DNA of 5,483 nucleotides. Source: Planctomycetota bacterium (GTDB lineage Bacteria > Planctomycetota > Phycisphaerae > WQYP01). How positions within the stretch are numbered: position 1 is the first letter of the stretch; the number at the start of each line of letters is the position of its first letter. Positions 1-5,483 of this stretch are shown piece by piece. The stretch is taken from contig JAJYGE010000472.1 in the NCBI GenBank assembly GCA_021785155.1, forward strand, positions 1-5,483, given 5' to 3'. The notes below the pieces were generated by a model, which saw only the letters and a program-made list of their open reading frames with translations, searched no databases and was not told the origin of the DNA. Both the position numbers and the translations under genes were made by a program.

Positions 1-326
1 ATGGCATCCGCTGGCCCATGGCCATTGCGCCCTTCCATGTCATTATTACACCTATTAAATATGAGGGACAGGCGAAAGAAGTTGCCGACCGCCTGCATAA
101 GGAATTATCCGCCCGCGGTGTTGATGTCCTGGTAGATGACCGCGACCAGCGCCCCGGCGTAAAATTCAAAGATGCTGATCTTATCGGCATTCCATTGCGC
201 ATTGTGCTGGGAGATAAAGGACTGGCCGCCGGACAGGTGGAATTAAAAGCCCGGTCTAAGAAAGATCCGGAAATGGTAAACCTCGACCATGTTGTCGAGT
301 ACATCACAACGCTGGCAATGGCGTAA
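1..326 (+). CDS. proS: Prolyl-tRNA synthetase, C-terminal part (5' end outside the window)
   Basis: This is the 3' end of a class II prolyl-tRNA synthetase gene, which charges tRNA-Pro with proline in the cytoplasm. The reading frame (codons from base 3) is open to the left edge and ends at TAA 324-326, so the ATG at 18 is internal. The visible part is the anticodon-binding domain (HGTP_anticodon family). Its beginning carries RWPMAIAPFHV, the usual ProRS junction into that domain, and bases 135-200 encode the family hallmark that starts DDRDQRPGVKF and continues to DLIGIPLR. The ending, a short helix after LDHVVEYI, looks complete and matches the bacterial (E. coli-like) ProRS, which lacks the zinc-binding extension of the eukaryotic/archaeal type. 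No strong terminator follows, so readthrough into the next gene is possible. The catalytic core and any editing domain lie outside the window. The identification is firm. Confidence 0.95.
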   Translation, partial: GIRWPMAIAPFHVIITPIKYEGQAKEVADRLHKELSARGVDVLVDDRDQRPGVKFKDADLIGIPLRIVLGDKGLAAGQVELKARSKKDPEMVNLDHVVEYITTLAMA

Positions 327-386
327 TCGACAGCAAACACTAAGGCACCATTGTGGCGCGGAAAAATTAACGTCCGGCGGATAATC

Positions 387-392
387 AGGAGA
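387..392 (+). promoter_or_regulatory. Shine-Dalgarno sequence of the propeller gene
   Basis: AGGAGA lies 4 bases before the ATG at 397 and 7 bases before a second in-frame ATG at 400. The spacing fits the second ATG better, so translation may begin at 400 and give a protein one residue shorter. It is the only clear Shine-Dalgarno among the three gene starts visible here. Confidence 0.75.
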
Positions 393-396
393 TATC

Positions 397-2259
397 ATGA
401 TGATTACTTGGATATCACGATTGACCGGGAACCTTTTTGAATGGCTCAAGACGTGCCGCAACCGGGGCGTGGTATCCCGAACAGTGTTACTGCGCCGGTT
501 ATGTTCGCTGTTCTTCTGCTTAGCCGTCACTGCCTCCGCGTATGGCTTTGCCGCCCCGGTCAACGTACTGACCAACCACAATGATGAGCATAATACCGGG
601 GAAAATCTTCACGAACTTCAGTTGAATCCGCACAATGTCCGGCCGGGACGTTTTGGCAAGTTGTTTGTCACCCATCTGGATGGCATTGATTATGGCCAGC
701 CTCTTTTCGTTTCGCATGTCGATATTACAACCGGGCCTCACCGAGGCGTGCAGAATATCATTATTGCCGCAACATCACGCGATACGGTCTATGCCATCAA
801 TGCGGACAACGGCAACGTGCTGTGGAAAACCAACCTGCTTAAGAAATTTGACGGCCCGTTGGATACCGTAACAGCCCGCGAAAGAAATCCCAATTGGGCG
901 GCCAGGAATCAGCCGCTGGAAGATACCCCGGTTGTTGATCTGGCAACCGATGCACTTTATGTGGAGTGTGAAGAAACGGAAAAAGGCCCCGGCACGGGCG
1001 AGCAATTACATTGGATACATCTGCTTGGCTCGCTGAATCTTCGTAACGGCACACACTACGCCCGTGACATCAAAATTTCTGAAAGCGGCCCTAGAGGCCA
1101 ATATATCAGCGGCCCATCGATTCGGAAACCCAATGGCAAGCGCGACCGGTTTTATGGCTATGAGATTACCTTCCGTTACCTGGCGATTGATCCGGTTAAT
1201 CATGTACTGTATATGGCCTGCGCGGATCCAGGTGATATTGGACCTTACAATGGCTGGATTCTCGGCTACAGCACTGTCACAAATGCCGACGACAATCTGA
1301 CTGTCAAGGCTGTTTGGAGTGTCACACCAAACGGCTGGGCGGGCGGAATTTGGGGTGGCCCGATTGCGATGGATCGGAGGGGTAATTTGTTTGTGGAAAC
1401 GGGAAATGGCACCTTTGATACCAAACTGATCAAGGTGCCATATAGCGGGCGGCTGCGCACCGATTCTCCTGATATGCTCGTGCCGGACTTGGGAGATTAT
1501 GGCGATGCCGCACTTAAATTAACCCCGGATTCCGATACCTATCAGCATGCGGATAATCCCAACGGGTTCGGCCTGCATGTAAGCGATTACTTCGTTCCAA
1601 AGGATGAGCAGGTTCTTCTTCGCCACGACCTGGATCTCGGCTCATCAAGCCCGGTGCTTCTCCCGGCCTCAGTGGGCGATGCGCAACATCGACATCTGCT
1701 GGTTATTAATGACAAGCAGGGAATTATTTATTTATTGGATCGAAACAACATGGGCTGGTACCACGGTGATGCCGTGGGCGATGGGAAATTCGGCTTTGAT
1801 AACGTTGTGCAGAAACTTGAACATGCCACGGGCGCTGGTTTCAGCACCGGCGGATTTTACGCGGGCGGCCGTAAGCACAGTGGTCTAATTTATTATGCGG
1901 AAGTCGGGGATTTCGCCAAAGCTTTTCGGATTTCCCACGCCCGTATCAATCCTGCTCCTGTTTCTCAATCGCACGCGCGATATCCTTATCCCGGCTCCAC
2001 GCCGGAAATATCCGCTGATGGTCGGCATAACGGAATAATCTGGCTGTTAAACCGAAATGGTAACCGCCTGATGGCATATGCGGCGGGAAACTTGAGACAG
2101 GTACTCTTCAACAGTAATCAGGGCCAGGGGCGCAACGGCATGAGCAATAAAATTATCGGTCGGCAGGAGGATATGAACTCGTTTCCAACAGTTGCCAATG
2201 GCCGAGTATATGTAAGCACCAGTGAGGCGCTGAACGTCTATGGGCTTTTGCCACAATAA
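397..2259 (+). CDS. Secreted PQQ-like eight-bladed beta-propeller protein, function unknown
   Basis: A 620-residue exported protein of the PQQ-binding-like beta-propeller superfamily. The N-terminus has a long basic n-region (residues 1-34, with RR at 33-34), a hydrophobic core (about 35-48) and likely signal peptidase I cleavage near ASA48 or GFA52. I count eight probable blades: about 87-148, 172-218, 259-311, 316-403, 411-453, 480-513, 533-573 and 594-617. The first carries the classic PQQ-repeat pattern (TVYAINADNGNVLWKTN). Landmarks typical of a widespread uncharacterised subfamily are GGPIAMD and ETGNGTFD (320-341), the DYGDAALKL block (367-375), DLDLGSSSPVLLP (411-423), IYLLDRNNMG (444-453), YPGSTPEISADG (531-542) and the closing blade PTVANGRVYVST (597-608). 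I see no haem-binding CxxCH, and none of the vicinal cysteines of quinoprotein alcohol dehydrogenases, so the name should not be read as enzymatic PQQ use. It more likely has a structural, binding or envelope role. Start chosen from AGGAGA at 387-392. It is probably transcribed separately from the next gene. Confidence 0.85.
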   Translation: MMITWISRLTGNLFEWLKTCRNRGVVSRTVLLRRLCSLFFCLAVTASAYGFAAPVNVLTNHNDEHNTGENLHELQLNPHNVRPGRFGKLFVTHLDGIDYGQPLFVSHVDITTGPHRGVQNIIIAATSRDTVYAINADNGNVLWKTNLLKKFDGPLDTVTARERNPNWAARNQPLEDTPVVDLATDALYVECEETEKGPGTGEQLHWIHLLGSLNLRNGTHYARDIKISESGPRGQYISGPSIRKPNGKRDRFYGYEITFRYLAIDPVNHVLYMACADPGDIGPYNGWILGYSTVTNADDNLTVKAVWSVTPNGWAGGIWGGPIAMDRRGNLFVETGNGTFDTKLIKVPYSGRLRTDSPDMLVPDLGDYGDAALKLTPDSDTYQHADNPNGFGLHVSDYFVPKDEQVLLRHDLDLGSSSPVLLPASVGDAQHRHLLVINDKQGIIYLLDRNNMGWYHGDAVGDGKFGFDNVVQKLEHATGAGFSTGGFYAGGRKHSGLIYYAEVGDFAKAFRISHARINPAPVSQSHARYPYPGSTPEISADGRHNGIIWLLNRNGNRLMAYAAGNLRQVLFNSNQGQGRNGMSNKIIGRQEDMNSFPTVANGRVYVSTSEALNVYGLLPQ

Positions 2260-2346
2260 GGACCTGCCCTGGCCAAGTGCCGATGATTAAGTAAATGCAA
2301 GGCACCGGCGCGATGCCATGAACCTGTCCGATAACCAGTGCTATTG

Positions 2347-2370
2347 AGCGGACGTAGAAACGCTGCCGCT
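2347..2370 (+). other. Intergenic stem-loop
   Basis: The bases form AGCGG (2347-2351) paired with CCGCT (2366-2370). An asymmetric internal loop (A opposite CTG) follows, then CGT (2353-2355) paired with ACG (2360-2362) closing an AGAA tetraloop. No T tract follows, so it is not a terminator alone. It could protect the 3' end of the upstream transcript or be chance. Strand is assumed from the flanking genes. Confidence 0.3.
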
Positions 2371-2399
2371 GAATTGGAATGCACCATGTCATTTCAGCC

Positions 2400-2423
2400 G
2401 CGTGGCCTTGGCCCGCTCATTTT
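2400..2423 (+). terminator. Candidate rho-independent terminator after the propeller gene
   Basis: GCG-T-GGCC (2400-2407) pairs with GGCC-CGC (2410-2416). This gives a stem made only of G-C pairs with one bulged T at 2403 and a CTTG-type tight loop, followed by TCATTTT (2417-2423). The T tract is short and interrupted, and the site lies about 140 bases beyond the stop codon, so the call is tentative. If real, it separates the propeller and toroid genes into different transcripts. Confidence 0.35.
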
Positions 2424-2571
2424 CAGAAAACTCGCACTTCACCTGGAAAAATTGCCATGCCGCAGGCCTCAATATGGATTGTATAAGAGATGACGAGCAG
2501 CGTATTGTTTATAAAATCTTTACCACACCGGTAAATTCGGCAAAAGCCTCTAGCCATTAACAACCGATAAA

Positions 2572-2577
2572 TATAAT
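2572..2577 (+). promoter_or_regulatory. Perfect -10-like hexamer just upstream of the toroid gene
   Basis: TATAAT matches the sigma-70 -10 consensus exactly but ends only 3 bases before the ATG at 2581. Transcription from it would normally begin inside the start codon. The best -35-like match, TAGCCA at 2551-2556 (4 of 6), has a short 15-base spacer. It is either a chance A/T run that leaves the start region unstructured, or a promoter with an unusually short discriminator driving a leaderless message. Confidence 0.22.
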
Positions 2578-2580
2578 GTT

Positions 2581-4878
2581 ATGAGCAACGGGCAGGCTGA
2601 ATCTCGGACGTTCTGGAACCAACGCATCACGTTGCCATTCCGCCATTTTTTATGGATATTATTTATATCAATGCTATTGACCCCGGCGACTTGTTTCGGA
2701 GCACCGGTGGCAAAAGCTGCATATCCGCTGACGCGGGCCAGAATTTTACAGGCCATTAATCGCGGCGTGGCGTATCTGCTGAAAACCGAAAAACCCGGCA
2801 CCTTCTGGGAATCGGTACCTTCAGAATCCCAAAATTCCGGCGGCGAGACATCCCTTGCGCTTTATTCACTGCTGCAGGTTGGCAATACGCTGAATCGGCC
2901 TGATTTGAACTCGCATTCCGCGAAACTTCAGCCCGCCATCCGCTGGCTGGAACGACTGATCCCTAAAAGCACCTACGTGGCGTCGCTGCAAATCAGCGCT
3001 CTTACCGAGCAACCGAGCCATTCTTCATTATATTTCGCGGCGTTACAGCGCGCGTCTCAATATCTTATGGAAGCCCAACACTCTGACGGTGCCTATCACT
3101 ATGTCTGGGATGGTGTTAAGCCCAATGAAGTCTGCCCCGGAGACTGGGATAATTCCAACAGTCAGTATGGCCTCCTGGGAGTGTGGGCCGCTGCCATGGT
3201 GGGATTTCAACCATCAGGATTGTATTGGCTGCGCTGTGAAAAGCACTGGCGAAAATGGCAGAACCCCGACGGTGGATGGTCGTATGGCGGCCATGGCGCT
3301 TCCACCCGTGCCATGACCGCTGCGGGATTGGCGAGTTTGTACGTGGTCGATCAATACCGACATACCGGCGTGCATTTAAATCCACATGCGGACAAAAATA
3401 TTCAGGCGGGTTTGCGCTGGCTTGGCGAACATATTCAGACACTTGATAATATGTATTATCTTTATGGATTGGAACGTGTGGGCCTGGCCAGCGGCCTGCG
3501 GCGCATCGGCACGGTAAATTGGTACCGAATGGGGGCCCGCATCATCCTCAAAAATCAAAATAAAACATCTGGTGCGTGGAGTGGTTATGTACTGGGGCAG
3601 CCACCGGCTGTCGTACCCACCGCTTATGCCCTGCTCTTTTTAACCCGCGGCCTTAATCCAATTGTCTTTAATAAGCTCCAGTACGCCGGCCCCTGGAACG
3701 CCCGCCCGCGTGATGATTACAATGTTACACAATGGCTTAGTACCACTTTTGAGCAGACATTGAACTGGCAAAGCGTGCCCATTGAATCCGATGCGCGAAA
3801 CTGGCTCAACGCCCCGGTCCTGCTGATCACGGGTCATGGTAATCCACATTTTACCGCCGCGGATATCACCAAATTCAAATGGTTTATGAATCACGGTGGC
3901 ATAATCTTTTCCAGCGCCGACGGTAACAGTAAATCTTTCACCGCGGCGATTGAAAAGGCCGCGCGGGAAACCACGGATAATGCCCAAACCATGCGAATGC
4001 TTTCGCCGTCCAACTGGCTGTATCACGTTCAATTCCCATTGCCGGCCAGGATGAATTTAATGGGACTTTCCAATGGTATTCGGGTAACTTGGGTGCACAG
4101 CCCACGCGATCTAGGAGCCAGTTGGGAACGATTCTCCACCGACTCGCACAACGATGCGTTCAAACTTGCCGCCAATGTCTATTTTTATGCCACCAGCAAA
4201 CATCGCCTGACGCTGCATCTTAATCCGAGGGTACCGAAAGTAACCGTTGGCGGCACCGCGCGTACCGTGGCTTTCACGTTTGTGCGACACACCGGAGAAT
4301 GGAATCCGGAACCCCAGGCCTTCCGCGATTTCGCCGACTATGCCGCAACGCATGATCTGAAACTCGCCATTCACACCTCCACCCTTAACACCATCGCCGA
4401 TAAACAACCGCGCATTGCTTATATGTCAGCAATGAATCCATTTGATCCATCCTGGGAAACAGAACACAATATTCGTGATTTTTTAAACACCGGCGGTACA
4501 TTGATTATTGAATCACCCGATGCCAATCCGGAAGTTTATCAATCGGTACAGTCTCTGATCGCCCAACTATATCCACTTGCGACCATACAACACATTCCAC
4601 TATCAAGTGCCATATTCAAAGGCTCCATTCCGCACAGCGTAGCATTGCCTCAAGTGCAATACCGCACCTTTTTTCTTCGCCACCAGGGGTATCTCAACAA
4701 ACCGGATCTTTCGGGACTGCGCCGCCACGGCCGGTGGATGGTTATATACAGCCCCTATAACATTGCCACGGGTCTGACCGGCTCGCACGCGTGGGGAATC
4801 ATGGGCTACAGTCCCGCATCCGCTCGCCCGCTGATGCTCGACCTGCTCTTATATGCCGCACAAAAGCATAAGCCATAG
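2581..4878 (+). CDS. Secreted alpha/alpha-toroid protein with tandem DUF4159 domains
   Basis: A 765-residue exported protein in three modules. Residues 1-46 are a signal peptide (basic n-region, hydrophobic core about 24-38, cleavage probably after CFGA41 or VAKA46). Residues about 50-357 form a prenyltransferase/squalene-oxidase-like toroid. QW-like repeats are at 65-77, 161-175, 223-236 (QNPDGGWSYG) and 321-337 (ILKNQNKTSGAW); also typical are SGGETSLALYSLL (86-98), DNSNSQYGLLG (190-200) and STRAMTAAGLASL (241-253). I see no DxDD acid motif, so terpene cyclisation is unlikely. DUF4159 copy 1 spans about 363-538 (LITGHG 415-420, HGGIIFSSADG 438-448, SPRDLGASWE 507-516). Copy 2 spans about 563-760 (RHTGEWNPEP 569-578, TGGTLIIESPDA 637-648, VIYSPYN 721-727, then a GYSP block). 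DUF4159 belongs to the glutamine-amidotransferase-like fold group, but its function is unknown. No Shine-Dalgarno precedes the ATG; no alternative start lies between it and the in-frame TAG at 2551, and downstream ATGs would remove the signal peptide. Confidence 0.88.
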   Translation: MSNGQAESRTFWNQRITLPFRHFLWILFISMLLTPATCFGAPVAKAAYPLTRARILQAINRGVAYLLKTEKPGTFWESVPSESQNSGGETSLALYSLLQVGNTLNRPDLNSHSAKLQPAIRWLERLIPKSTYVASLQISALTEQPSHSSLYFAALQRASQYLMEAQHSDGAYHYVWDGVKPNEVCPGDWDNSNSQYGLLGVWAAAMVGFQPSGLYWLRCEKHWRKWQNPDGGWSYGGHGASTRAMTAAGLASLYVVDQYRHTGVHLNPHADKNIQAGLRWLGEHIQTLDNMYYLYGLERVGLASGLRRIGTVNWYRMGARIILKNQNKTSGAWSGYVLGQPPAVVPTAYALLFLTRGLNPIVFNKLQYAGPWNARPRDDYNVTQWLSTTFEQTLNWQSVPIESDARNWLNAPVLLITGHGNPHFTAADITKFKWFMNHGGIIFSSADGNSKSFTAAIEKAARETTDNAQTMRMLSPSNWLYHVQFPLPARMNLMGLSNGIRVTWVHSPRDLGASWERFSTDSHNDAFKLAANVYFYATSKHRLTLHLNPRVPKVTVGGTARTVAFTFVRHTGEWNPEPQAFRDFADYAATHDLKLAIHTSTLNTIADKQPRIAYMSAMNPFDPSWETEHNIRDFLNTGGTLIIESPDANPEVYQSVQSLIAQLYPLATIQHIPLSSAIFKGSIPHSVALPQVQYRTFFLRHQGYLNKPDLSGLRRHGRWMVIYSPYNIATGLTGSHAWGIMGYSPASARPLMLDLLLYAAQKHKP

Positions 4879-4879
4879 C

Positions 4880-4894
4880 ATCCGGGACGGATTT
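4880..4894 (+). terminator. Small hairpin after the toroid gene, weak terminator candidate
   Basis: ATCCG (4880-4884) pairs perfectly with CGGAT (4888-4892) around a GGA loop, directly after the stop codon at 4876-4878. It runs into TTTCGTGTT. A five-pair stem with a broken T tract is weak, so at most it would attenuate transcription. It lies just left of a possible new promoter. Confidence 0.2.
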
Positions 4895-4896
4895 CG

Positions 4897-4905
4897 TGTT
4901 ACACT
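4897..4905 (+). promoter_or_regulatory. Extended -10-like motif at leaderless spacing before the radical SAM gene
   Basis: TGT followed by TACACT (4900-4905) fits the extended -10 form TGn-TAnnnT. Exactly 7 bases separate it from the ATG at 4913, which would place the transcription start at or next to the A of the start codon. No Shine-Dalgarno is present in this gap, and no good -35 is visible, which extended -10 promoters can tolerate. It matches the arrangement known for leaderless genes in other bacteria such as Deinococcus. Cotranscription from the gene upstream is the alternative. Confidence 0.3.
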
Positions 4906-4912
4906 CAACGTC

Positions 4913-5483
4913 ATGAACACTACGAATCACAGCTTGGATCTGTATCTTGACCCCGCTAATCGCCGGGCGTTTGCCGCCCATGGCCGACATTGGGAATCCA
5001 ACCGTTACGTGTATCCGGTGGTCTCCCGCCGCAGCGGCGGCATCAGTATCGGAGTCAATCTTAACCCGGACAAAGTCTGCAATTTTGATTGCATTTATTG
5101 CTGTGTGGATCGCCGGGTTCCCGGTGGCCCTTCGGCGGTTGATCTGCCGGGACTGAAATCAGAACTCACTGCCATGCTCCAGATGGTTCAAAGCGGTGAC
5201 ATATATCATTTTGATCCATTCTCGGCCATTGCCCCCTCGTTGCACCGACTTAATGACATTGCTTTTTCCGGCGATGGCGAACCCACAACCTGCCCCCAAT
5301 TTCTACCCGCCTGCCAATTGGCCGCGGAACTTTTACAAACGCGCCAACTTCCGGATGTCAAAATCGTGGTCATTACAAATGCCACCATGTTCCATCGCCC
5401 CGCCGTTCAGGAGGCACTGGCGTTTCTGGATCAACACCATGGAGAAATCTGGGCCAAGCTCGATGCCGGAACCGAAGCGTATT
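4913..5483 (+). CDS. Radical SAM protein, COG0731-like, N-terminal 190 residues (3' end outside the window)
   Basis: The frame opened by the ATG at 4913 runs uninterrupted to the right edge (190 codons plus one base), so the gene is truncated by the window. It encodes a cytoplasmic radical SAM enzyme. The 4Fe-4S ligands form a canonical CX3CX2C motif, C56-NFD-C60-IY-C63 (bases 5078-5101), preceded by GVNLNPDKV (47-55). SAM-binding elements follow: FSGDGEP (118-124), equivalent to the GGE region, then VVITNAT (152-158) and AKLDAG (181-186). This order, with the GVNLNPDK lead-in and the ITN and LDAG motifs, matches the COG0731 group of Fe-S oxidoreductases, distantly related to the wyosine enzyme TYW1. 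The bacterial members have no assigned substrate that I know of. C64 directly follows the cluster motif and is unusual. The gap to the upstream gene is 34 bases with no Shine-Dalgarno. The family call is strong; the reaction is unknown. Confidence 0.88.
   Translation, partial: MNTTNHSLDLYLDPANRRAFAAHGRHWESNRYVYPVVSRRSGGISIGVNLNPDKVCNFDCIYCCVDRRVPGGPSAVDLPGLKSELTAMLQMVQSGDIYHFDPFSAIAPSLHRLNDIAFSGDGEPTTCPQFLPACQLAAELLQTRQLPDVKIVVITNATMFHRPAVQEALAFLDQHHGEIWAKLDAGTEAY

Larger units (their letters stand above)
2260..2580. other. 321-bp non-coding intergenic region
   Basis: No convincing gene is present between the propeller and toroid genes. The stretch holds a stem-loop at 2347-2370, a terminator-like hairpin at 2400-2423, an inverted repeat GTGCC/GGCAC (2277-2281 and 2301-2305, 19-base loop) and another, GTCCG/CGGAC (2326-2330 and 2349-2353), which overlaps the first stem-loop and would compete with it. 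The right third is AT-rich, with TATAAG at 2482, TATAAA at 2510 and TATAAT at 2572, as expected of a promoter region, but none has a good -35 box at 16-18 bases. I see no tRNA-like or riboswitch-like fold by eye. Confidence 0.6.

Noticed and set aside
342..360. Imperfect hairpin GCACCA-TTG-TGGCGC after proS as a terminator
   Set aside because: It has a mismatch in a six-pair stem and is followed by GGAAAAATT rather than a T run.
380..385. GATAAT before the propeller gene as a -10 box
   Set aside because: It would start transcription within the Shine-Dalgarno sequence, and no -35 lies at a workable distance (the nearest, TTGTGG at 351, has a 23-base spacer).
243..581. 112-codon minus-strand frame spanning the proS end and the propeller start
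   Set aside because: It covers conserved ProRS codons and the propeller signal peptide antisense, and has no family features.
397..2259. Quinoprotein alcohol or glucose dehydrogenase identity for the propeller
   Set aside because: No catalytic or haem motifs are visible, and the closest remembered landmarks belong to an uncharacterised propeller subfamily.
2348..2560. Open plus-strand frame in the intergenic region, about 52 codons from a GTG at 2402
   Set aside because: There is no Shine-Dalgarno, no ATG until 2474, no recognisable motif, and the composition looks random. A frame this long is expected by chance.
2581..2720. Lipoprotein signal at LLTPATC38 of the toroid protein
   Set aside because: The residues before the cysteine are P-A-T, not a lipobox, which needs a small residue (G, A or S) at -1. 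Signal peptidase I cleavage slightly later fits better.
2728..3651. Squalene-hopene cyclase identity for the toroid
   Set aside because: The acid motif DxDD is absent, the toroid is only about 300 residues, and the protein has a signal peptide and DUF4159 domains.
3640..4032. 130-codon open frame on the minus strand inside the toroid/DUF4159 gene
   Set aside because: It lies opposite a strongly supported coding frame, and its translation has no recognisable domain or signal. It is a shadow of the plus-strand gene.
4947..5156. 69-codon plus-strand frame overlapping the radical SAM gene
   Set aside because: It is in a different frame from the CX3CX2C-bearing reading frame, which continues to the window edge, and has no features of its own.

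Overview
The window holds four protein-coding genes, all on the plus strand: the 3' end of a prolyl-tRNA synthetase gene (proS), a secreted eight-bladed PQQ-like beta-propeller protein, a secreted alpha/alpha-toroid protein with two tandem DUF4159 domains, and the 5' part of a radical SAM gene of the COG0731 type that runs off the right edge. I see no tRNA, rRNA, CRISPR array, insertion sequence or phage gene.

The likely source is a planctomycete, possibly of the Phycisphaerae. This is inferred from the DUF4159 plus prenyltransferase/squalene-oxidase-like toroid architecture, which I associate with that phylum, and from two of the three visible gene starts lacking a Shine-Dalgarno sequence. 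The propeller subfamily also occurs in Acidobacteria and other soil phyla, so the assignment is not firm.

Layout: 1-326 encodes the ProRS anticodon-binding domain. A 70-bp gap leads to the propeller gene (397-2259), the only one with a clear ribosome binding site. A 321-bp non-coding gap (2260-2580) contains a stem-loop and a candidate rho-independent terminator, and ends in a perfect TATAAT three bases before the next start. The toroid/DUF4159 gene (2581-4878) follows. A 34-bp gap holding a small hairpin and an extended -10-like motif then precedes the radical SAM gene (4913 to the end).

How the genes relate: ProRS and the radical SAM protein are cytoplasmic, whereas the two central proteins are exported by signal peptides and probably act in the periplasm or cell envelope. 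The gap with a possible terminator argues against one operon, so the window reads as four neighbouring units rather than a proven multi-gene system. The most unusual object is the 765-residue three-module protein: a toroid without the class II terpene cyclase DxDD acid motif, joined to two diverged copies of a glutamine-amidotransferase-like domain of unknown function. The biochemical roles of both central proteins are unknown.
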